Assembly: GCA_032433765.1 (NCBI GenBank)
Contig: JAVIAB010000073.1
Coordinates: 62,580,552 to 62,644,551 of the forward strand
Direction: 5' to 3'
DNA: 64,000 nucleotides
Source: Megaustenia siamemsis
Lineage: Eukaryota; Mollusca; Gastropoda; Stylommatophora; Ariophantidae
The notes below the pieces were generated by a model. It ran no database searches. It was not told where the DNA came from and saw only the letters and a program-made list of their open reading frames with translations. This document shows, piece by piece, positions 56,309-64,000 of the stretch (positions are counted from its first letter, which is position 1; each line of letters starts with the position of its first letter). The position numbers and the translations under genes are program-made.

Positions 56309-56640
56309 GATCAGGACTCAATCAGAGAAGGATCCCAGACTCTCACATGAAGTCAGCTGTCAGGTTAAGTGTGTTGATCGCCCTCACAGACAGAACATCA
56401 CAATTAGAGTCTGCCAGATCCACTCTGATTGAACACCCGTTAAAACGTCGCACTGTGTTCTGCGCCAGTGGCCCAGTGCATCCGATTTCAGCCAGCATTT
56501 TATTCAGGTTTGCTTTCCTTAGCCTTTGATTGTCCCCAATCTTCCTGCAAGGCAGCGAATGATCTTTTCTGTAGGGGGATTCTGCCCTTAGATGATCAGC
56601 CTCCCAGGTTTAGGAGCACCATCTGCCCGAGTCACTAGAG
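56253..56640 (-). mobile_element. SINE-Q copy 2 with (CT)n
   Basis: Same layout as 5141-5525: a CT tract of about 54 bp, the LINE-Q 3' end block, then the LINE-Q 5' leader block (TGCATCCGATTTCAGCCAGC). It is the outer end of the left arm of the large inverted duplication. Confidence 0.8.
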
Positions 56641-57273
56641 GTGACTAACACAGACATGCACACACAAAGATATGAGATGTGATCAACACAGACATGCACA
56701 CAGCGATACGAGGCATGACTAACAGTGACACACATCAATATATATGACACATGACTAACACAAACGTGCACATAAAGATATGACATATGACTGACATAGA
56801 TATGCACACACAAAGATATGACACATGCCTAACATAGACATGCACACAAAAATATGAGATATGACCAACATAGACATGCACACACAAAGATATGAAATGT
56901 GACTAACATAGTCATGCACACACAAGAATATGAGATGAACATAAACAGACATGCACACACAAAGATATGAGATATGACCAACACAAACATGCACACAAAG
57001 ATATGAGATATCACTAACCCAGACATGCACACACGGAGACATTAAACATGACTAACACAGATACACACTAAGATATGAGATATGACTAAACACAGACACA
57101 CATAAAGATATGAGATAAGATTAACAAGGACACACCAAGATATGCGATATGACCAACATGACACACACCAAGATATGAGCCATGGCCAACACTAGCACAC
57201 ACAAGCTAAGATATGAGTCATGGCTAGCACAGAAAAACACCAAGAAATGAACCATGTCTGGCACAGAAACACA
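56641..57273. repeat. Minisatellite 3' of lectin/EGF copy 2
   Basis: Imperfect units of about 34-40 bp (AACACAGACATGCACACACA, AAGATATGAGATATGAC). Same array and same position, between SINE-Q and the gene's stop codon, as in copies 1 and 3. Confidence 0.88.
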
Positions 57274-58405
57274 TTAAGGTATCCACATGCTTGGGTTTGT
57301 TGTAGTCGGCAGACTCTTCTTAACGTGGGAATCATCGACAAACGAGACGCAGGCCCCGATTAACTGTTCACAGGTTTCGTTAAAACAGTTGTCCGGAGAT
57401 TTGAGAGTGCAGTTTGATCCGTAGAATGTTCCCTTGCATGTAGAGTTCCCGGTTGAATGTTCACAGGTGTCGTTGAAACAGTTGTCCGGACATTTGAGAG
57501 TGCAATCTGACCCGTAGTACGTTTCCTTGCACGTACAGTCTGTACTTTCCGGGTCACATATGATGTCACAGCCATCAGAACACGTCTGCTTGCACTGTAG
57601 CCCAAAATTACCATCGAGACAAGTGTCATTACAGGTGTAGCCAGGATGTTTACATTGTAGGCATTTTCCGGATTTTCCCTCACATAAAGGACAGACACTG
57701 AGACAAGACCCGAAGCAGTCATGTCCATAGATCCCATGTGAACAGTTGCCGTGACACGTACCGATGATGACGTTGCAGCCTTTGCAACACCCACTACACA
57801 CTGCACAAAACGACCAAGAATGCTCGTCCAGACAATAGGTGTCTGTAAATGTTTGCACCTCACACACCGTCAGTGCACTGTCGGCCTGCGAAATGGTCGA
57901 TGAGAACTCAATCTTAATGATTGATTAGCCTTTGCGAGCTTAGCGAGCCATTGCCGCTTGTGTGGTGACTACAATAGTGTTCACAGAAATATTTGGGTAT
58001 GATATATCATTATACTGGAACACTACGACGCCACTGTCAGAGAAAGCCTTTAGAGTGGCATTCTTTACCCGAATCATAGTGCTAGGTCGATGATAGATTC
58101 GAATGGTGTGAATCTTCTGGGGTGTGGTAAAGTTCAGATACCAGTAAACAGAATTGGTTCCACTTCTCAATTGTGTGTGTGTGTGTGTGCAGTCATTGTC
58201 ATAGAGATTGGTCTTTGTTTTGCCATTAACTGCGGCCTCTGGTCCACATCCATCCCCTGTATAACAAGTATTAAATGTATCGGTCAGGTTTGTGTTCTGT
58301 TTGAGAGCCACATTCCGACCCTCGCCAATGTAGATGGAGCAGATATTTGCAACTATCGCCTCTTCAATCCGTAACTTGTTGATCAGACCAGCCCCAGAGC
58401 AAAAC
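57274..58405 (-). pseudogene. Lectin/EGF-like protein, copy 2, 5'-truncated
   Basis: The N-terminal part is a galactose-binding-like domain (58311 down to 57940: ALKQNTNLTDTFNTCYTGDG, VYWYLNFTTPQKIHTIRIYH). Relative to copy 3 an insertion of about 30 bp (near 57922-57950, with a stop) breaks it. The second open part (57274-57867) holds the cysteine-rich EGF/laminin-like repeats and includes two alternating terminal units (SPDNCFNETCEQLIGACVSF). The first EGF region found in copy 3 is absent. LINE-M sequence replaces it at 58405. Confidence 0.78.
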
Positions 58406-58845
58406 AGCCTTAACTCCCATTTCCATCATCCGAAGAAGTGGCGTGGAATTGTGTTTATCGAAGTCCTGTGCTCTTCCCAAATCTCGGAGGGTATTGATGA
58501 TGCTCTTTCATTTCCCTGTAATCCCGCATGTCCAGGGACATAGAAAAAGGTGACCTTACGTATTTTGGACTTCTGCAATGACTCTACCCAGTGCTTGCGT
58601 ACAGAGCATGCCTCCACTTTTTTATCATGCTCATCGAATCACTCAGTATACATGCGTGGGTGTAGTCTTGTGGTTCTAACCATTTGCCATGCTACTCGTG
58701 GTCATGACGTATGCACCACTGTCTTCTTTGACTATTATGCCTGCTGAGCGTGCTGCAAATGCCCATTCACTTCGTTGGTGTCGTATTACAGATCCGTCTG
58801 TATAGATGACTGCATGAAGATGGAAGCTGTTCGCGTTCGTGCCAT
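58406..58845 (-). mobile_element. LINE-M RNase-H fragment
   Basis: On the minus strand, RKVTFFYVPGHAGLQGNERA and preceding RNase-H sequence match LINE-M at 31.0-31.9 kb. It lies in the spacer between the two arms of the inverted duplication. Confidence 0.78.
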
Positions 58846-58849
58846 TGTG

Positions 58850-60520
58850 TAAACAATGTTTTCTTTGAACACGCTATCTGTTATCACAGCGAGTTGGCGG
58901 ATTTTTAGAAATGTGACCACTGGTTTGATAATAAATGTTTGTACATAGTTCGTTAACCACCGCTGTAGATCAAGTCTTTATTCTGCTGGCTTCGTACGCG
59001 ACCTTGGAAGCCAATGACCTAACTTGTGCAGACGGTTGGTTTGGGTCAAATTGTACATCACAATGTCACTGCTATAATGACGCAGTTTGTGACAAAACTA
59101 CAGGGACATGCCCAAACAATGACAATTGTCAGCATGAATATTTCAGACCCCAGTGTCAGTACTTGGATCTCGTTTACAAATACGCCCAAAAATCTGAACC
59201 TACTTTCCTGTTTGATAACGACACCACATGTAATCCGGACACAGATTCTACATCAGTTGAGGCAACTCTCAATCAATCTTTGCCGTTCTCCTGGTTTAGA
59301 TTTATGTGAATGACTTAACATATCCGAACAGTTTCACGGTAAAACTAAATGGTTCTGCCTAATGTAACATTGAATGAAAGTGTGTAGTTAGTTCGCACGA
59401 GATTGATGCCTTTTGCTCTGGGGATGGGCTTATCAACAAGTTACGGATTGAAGGGGCGATAGTTGCAAATATCTGCTCCATTTACATTGGCGGGGGTCGG
59501 AATGTGGCTCTCGATCAGAACACAAACCATACCGACACATTTAATGCTTGTTATACAGGAGACGGATGTGGACCAGAGTCCGCAGTTAATGGCAAAACAA
59601 GGACCAATCTCTATGACAATGACTGCACACACACACAATTGAGAAGTGGAACCAATACTGTTTACTGGCATCTGAACTTTGCCACGCACCAGAAGACTCA
59701 CACCATTCGAATCTATCATCGACCTAGCACTATGATTCGGGTAAAGAATGACACTCTAAAGGCCTTCTCTGACAGTGGCGGCATAGTGTTCCAGTATAAT
59801 GATATATCATACCCAAATATTTCTGTGAATACAATTGTAGTCACCACACAAGCAAAAATGGCATACATTAAGATTGAGTTCTCATCGACCATTTCGCAGG
59901 TCGACAGTGCACTAACGGTGTGTGAGGTGCAAACATTTACAGACACCTATTGTCTGGACGGGCATTCTTGGTCGTTTTGTGCAGTGTGTAGTGGGTGCTG
60001 CATAGGCTGCAGCGTCATAATCGGTACATGTCACGGCATCTGTTCATATGGGATCTATGGACACGACTGCTCCGGGTCTTGTCTCAGTGTCTGTCCTTTT
60101 TGTGAGGAAAAATCCGGAAAATGCCTACAATGTAAACATCCTGGCTACACCTGTAATGACACTTGTCCCGATTGTAATTTTGGACTACAGTGCAAACAGA
60201 CGTGTTCTGATGGCTGTGACATCATATGTGACCCGGAAAGTACAGACTGTACGTGCATGGAAACGTACTACGGGTCAGACTGCACTCTCAGATGTCCGGA
60301 CAACTGATTCAACGACATCTGTGTACAATCAACCGGGAACTGTACATGCAATGAAACGTTCTACGAGTCAGACTGCAATCTCAAATCTCCGGACAACTGT
60401 TTGAACGAAACCTATGAACAGTTAATCGGGGCCTGTGTCTCGTATGTCGATGATTCCCACGTTAAGAAGAGTCTGCCGACTACAACACACCCAAGCATAT
60501 GGATACCTTTATGTGTTTCT
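58850..60520 (+). pseudogene. Lectin/EGF-like protein, copy 3, longest
   Basis: Opens with a first EGF-like unit (58935-59309: ADGWFGSNCTSQCHCYNDAV, CDKTTGTCPNNDNC). A frameshift follows near 59300, then two in-frame stops at about 59360 and 59376. A long open part (59504-60307) has the full galactose-binding domain (ALDQNTNHTDTFNACYTGDG, VYWHLNFATHQKTHTIRIYH) and the EGF/laminin-like repeats. At 60306 a conserved Cys codon is TGA. The frame then continues through two more units, and at the normal stop TAA is TTA, so it runs on into the minisatellite. No introns in 1.6 kb. Confidence 0.82.
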
Positions 60521-61030
60521 GTGCTAGACATGGTTCATTTCTTGGTGTTTTTCCGTGAAGCCATGGCTCATATCTTGATGTGTTTCTGTGCTAGCCATGG
60601 CTCATATCTTGGTGTGTGTCATGTTAGTCATATCTCATATCTTGGTGTGTCCGTGTTAATCATGTTTCATATCTTTATGTGAGTCTGTGTTTAGTCATAT
60701 CTCATATCTTAGTGTGTATCTGTGTTAGTCACGTGTCATATCTTTGTGTGTGCATGTCTGGGTTAGTGATATCTCATATATTTGTGTGCATGTTTATGTT
60801 AGTCATATCTCATATCTTTGTGTGTGCATGTATGTGTATGTCACATCTCATATCCGTGTGTGTGCATGTCTATGTCAGTCATATCTCATATCTTTATGCG
60901 CATGTTTATGTTAGGCATGTGTCATATATCTTGGTGTGTGTATCAGTGTTAGTCATGCCTCGTATCGCTGTATGCATGTCTGTGTTAGTCACATCTCCTA
61001 TCTTTGTGTGTGCATGTCTGTGTTAGTCAC
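60521..61030. repeat. Minisatellite 3' of lectin/EGF copy 3
   Basis: Reverse-complement orientation of the arrays at 5.5 and 56.6 kb (TCATATCTCATATCTTTGTGTG, CATGTCTGTGTTAGTC). Open on the plus strand over most of its length, in more than one frame. Confidence 0.88.
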
Positions 61031-61388
61031 CTCTAGTGACTCGGGCAGATGGTGTTCGTAAACCTGGGAGGGCCGACCATCTAAGGGCAGAATCCCCCTA
61101 CAGAAAAGATCATCTGTTGCTTTGCAGGAAGATATGGGACAATCAAAGACTAAGGAAAGCAAACCAGAATAAAATGCTGGCTGAAATCGGATGCACTGGG
61201 CCACTGGCGCAGAACACAGTGCAACGTTTTAACGGGTGTTCAATCGGAGTGGATCTGGCCGACTCTAATTGTGATGTTCTGTCTGTGGGGGCATCAACAC
61301 ACTTAACCTGACGGCTGACTTCATGTGAGAGTCTGGAATCCTGCTCTGATTGAGCCCTGATGGCAGAGAGAGAGAGAGAGAGAGTGAT
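61031..61388 (+). mobile_element. SINE-Q copy 3
   Basis: GACTCGGGCAGATGGTGTTC to GGAATCCTGCTCTGATTGAG, followed by a short (GA)n. It encodes ANQNKMLAEIGCTGPLAQ near 61160-61210. It is the outer end of the right arm of the inverted duplication. Confidence 0.8.
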
Positions 61389-61389
61389 G

Positions 61390-63235
61390 ACTGCATCTTT
61401 CTCATCGGTGTTATCGCAGATGATACCGTTGACCTCAGCATTAACCACGACTGGATTATGTTTCCTACTTTTCCTGTCGAGTGTGGCTATAAACGAGAAA
61501 GTCCCCTTGAATGACGTAGGCAGCAGTATCCACACCTCACCAACGCTGATATTGGTAAGCAAACAGACTTGTTTGATGACATCTTCTGCTCGGCCCACCC
61601 ATGATTTGCCTCTTTTTAGCCAGGCACCTTTCCCTGTGTTGAGCACGTGGTGCAATGGCTGCTCTTTATCTGTACTAATCTTCATGCATGCTCGTGCTCT
61701 CCAGATCTTGATTCTGTCAACAATGGTTGGAAAGTCAAGAAGATACCTCATTGCTACACAGGGAGTGTCCCTTGTACATAGTAAGATAATTCGTATGGCT
61801 TCATTTTGTATTTTTATCCAGCCTATCAATTTGAGTCGTACTGACAGTAAGAATTGCCAGGGCATATTCGATAGGTGCGAGCACTAATCCCTGGAACAGA
61901 AGAGTAAGTATCCTCTGCTCGATGTTGGCAGCTGCCATGACCAAGGCGGCTAATCCTTTGCGGGATTTTGTTATCACATGGTTGATGTGGTCCCGAAAAC
62001 ACAGTCTGCGATAAAACTTAAATCCGAGGTATGTCATCAACTTGTCCCTGGTCACCTCATCAGCTCCCATTCGTACTACCGGTGTGGTCGTTTAAGCGAT
62101 ATGATTGTAAAGGGAGAACCATGAAATTGATCCTTTATTAGGATTAACCAAGGCACCTGAAACCCCGCACCAAGAAGAAATGCGATCGAGTTCATCTTGC
62201 ATTGTGGAGGCGATTCCCCGTCTGTCTCTTCCCTGTCGATATACCAGAATATCATCAGCAAAAGTCATAGTTCTTCCCTTCCCATCCAGTTTTTGTTCTG
62301 TGATCGTTATTGTGTACACGTTAAATAGAACCGGTGACAATGGTGAGCCTTGTGGCAGCCCTGGACAAATGGATGTTAGCTCGGAAGACCAACTTCCACA
62401 TCTGAGTATCACCTTCCTCTGAAAAAGTGACGCAGCTATCCATCTAATGAGGAAGGGGTGCACCGCCAGTTTGTGGAGCATATGTAAGAGGTATTCAAAG
62501 GGCAATAATAGAACAAAGAAGTATGTGTTAGCACTCGGAAAAATTAACAGACAAACAACAACAGAAAAAAACGAAGAACAATATATGGTCCGAAGCGGGA
62601 TCGAACCCGTACTCCCTGGCACTGCGCCTTGCCACGAGAAGCCGAACGCTTGGCACACTGCCACGCAGCTAACTAAAAAAAATAGCTATTGTAGCAGTGT
62701 CTTACACGAAGGCGTTCTCAATGACTATAGCATAGGGTAACGATCACAGACCGGAAATAAATTGTATATTTGTACTTTCCTATTAATGCAAGTATCTCCC
62801 AGTAGGGCTGAATACTTGTGTTGCAGACAAACATTTATTGAACGTAACAGAACAAATAGTAGTTTCCAGTGGTTATATACTGGATACAAATAATAATAAA
62901 ATTTATATTATATATAAAATTATATTAATATTATTATTTGTATCCAGTATTCAAATGTTACCCTGTTGTATGCATCCTCCAGATCTATAGCAGCAGCATA
63001 TGTCTCCTCTCGTCTGTGGAAGCCTTCGAATACGTCATAGGCAAAGACTGCCGCATTGAGCCATGTCTCTTTGTTATAACTATAACCTCCGAGTGTGAGT
63101 GGGAATGCGCGTTTCTGTCTAAGATGACAGGTGAGGACACGGGCAACTAATTTTCTCCAGCAGCTTGCCCGCAGTGTTCTGCGTTGTGATGATTCTGTAG
63201 GCACGGATCTGAGAATGGTCCTTGTTTGGCTTCGG
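61390..63235 (-). mobile_element. LINE-M, RT to RNase-H start, interrupted by R3
   Basis: On the minus strand from 63235: RT start, a split AAAIDLEDAYNRVTFEY block, then after R3 (62500-62946) CPGLPQGSPLSPVLFNVYTI, MTFADDILVYRQG (FADD catalytic box intact), MTYLGFKFYRRLCFRDHINH, and YLLDFPTIVDRIKIWRARAC. It reaches the start of RNase H (ICDNTDEKDAVITL) at 61.39 kb. It is better preserved than the 27.6-32.1 kb copy but still has stops. Confidence 0.88.
62500..62946 (+). mobile_element. R3 with 9-bp TSD inside LINE-M
   Basis: Exact GTATTCAAA flanks it (62491-62499 and 62947-62955). It contains GCGGGATCGAACCCGTACTC and CTTGCCACGAGAAGCCGAAC. It ends in an AT palindrome (ACTGGATACAAATAATAAT paired with ATTATTATTTGTATCC). 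It proves R3 is mobile. Confidence 0.85.
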
Positions 63236-64000
63236 TCTTCTTCTTCTTCTTTTCTCTTTCTCTGATACCTAAAAGGTGTCGTGGTTTATATCATTTGTCG
63301 TTCTTGTGCTGCTCGAATTGTCTGAATTAGTGATTTTCCTTTGTTGTTACATTTCTCTGTCACTGCATCTATCCATCTTCTTCTGTGTCTTCCTCTTGGT
63401 CTTTTTCCATGCATTCTCGAGAAGAACGCCCTTGATGGTGATTGGTGAGGATTCATTCTGACCAGGTGGCCAAACCATTTAAGTTGTTGTTGTTCTATAT
63501 ATTCTTGGCAGGGTTTTGTTCCTACCATTTTTCTTATGGTTTCATTTGGTATTCTATCTCTTCTTGTGTTGTTTGTTACTATTCTCAAGCATCGCATCTC
63601 ACATGTATTGATCTTTCTTAAATGTGATTTAGAAAGGGTCCATGTTTGACTTTCATAGCTCAAAGTTGGTATGAAGATGCTATTTATCATTTGTTGTTTA
63701 GCTGGCATATAAATGTTTGGATGTCTTAACAATGGTGAAAGCTGGTTTGTGACAGCATTTGCTTTTTGTATTCTCATGTCAATTTCTCTGTCTAGTTTTC
63801 CATCTTCTGTGAACATTGTGCCTAAATACTTGAATTCCTCTACTTGTTTTATTTCTTTGTCTTTGATCTTGATGTTTAATGGGTGTCTTAATTTGCTTAT
63901 TCTTATAGCCTCTGTTTTTGCTGTGTTAATTTTCATACTGTAGTTTGTGCAGCTTTTATCTAGAGATGTTAAATGCTGTTGTAGCAGGTTTTCATCCTCA
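63236..64000 (-). mobile_element. LINE-F-like 3' half, cut by window edge
   Basis: One open frame of 216 codons on the minus strand (63286-63936): KINTAKTEAIRISK, KQVEEFKYLGTMFTEDGKLD, CEMRCLRIVTNNTRRDRIPN, QQQLKWFGHLVRMNPHQSPS, and a basic KRPRGRHRRRWIDAV block. The (GAA)n tail is at 63238-63254. It is the least damaged LINE C-terminus in the window and probably fairly recent. The RT core lies beyond the window edge. Confidence 0.88.

Overview
This window looks like a repeat-dense, AT-rich stretch of an invertebrate metazoan nuclear genome, most likely a mollusc. That is an inference from the mix of many decayed APE-type LINEs, tRNA-derived SINEs, a Polinton/Maverick with an F54H12.2-like capsid gene, and lectin-EGF receptor fragments. 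There are no rRNA genes, no convincing intact tRNA genes, no CRISPR arrays and no operons of cellular genes. Almost every recognisable reading frame belongs to a mobile element, and almost all are broken.

Region by region. 1-4 kb holds LINE 3' ends and SINEs. 4.1-4.7 kb holds a candidate host exon and a 41-bp minisatellite. 5.1-7.2 kb holds a broken lectin/EGF gene copy with a downstream minisatellite and a SINE. 7.3-17.3 kb is a run of LINEs, plus a dimeric tRNA-type SINE and one candidate host exon. 17.9-24.5 kb contains a near-full-length LINE and a three-level nest of insertions with readable target-site duplications (TSDs). 24.5-32.5 kb has an RNase-H-bearing LINE hosting several later insertions. 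32,509-43,006 is a 10.5-kb composite Polinton. 43-56 kb has more LINEs, a possible solo LTR and SINEs. 56.2-61.4 kb is a large inverted duplication of the lectin/EGF block. 61.4-64 kb returns to LINEs.

The Polinton is the most interesting object. It has a perfect 6-bp TSD (GCAGAC) and ends AGTAGTATGG...CCATACTACT. One strand carries a tightly packed late-gene cluster: ATPase, two small conserved ORFs, integrase with chromodomain, small membrane protein, penton-like minor capsid, pX/pVI-like protein, major capsid, adenain-type protease. The other strand carries one gene with a PC4-like domain and a YTPP-type repeat tail. No DNA polymerase B is present. The element has three copies of its terminus, not two. 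The left 1.6 kb (terminus, protease and the 3' end of the capsid gene) is repeated in inverted orientation outside the original right terminus. The two protease copies share the same frameshift and the two capsid tails share the same in-frame stop. So the end duplication probably followed inactivation, and the composite then integrated as a unit.

LINE family letters used here are local labels. A and B: RTE-like architecture with (TGA/ATG)n tails. C: 3' ends only. E, F, G: other APE-type LINEs. M: I-like, with RNase H. Q: RNase H and a (GAA)n tail, with a SINE-like derivative SINE-Q. SINE-1, SINE-2 and R3-R6 are dispersed repeats. Edges of decayed repeats are approximate unless a TSD is stated.
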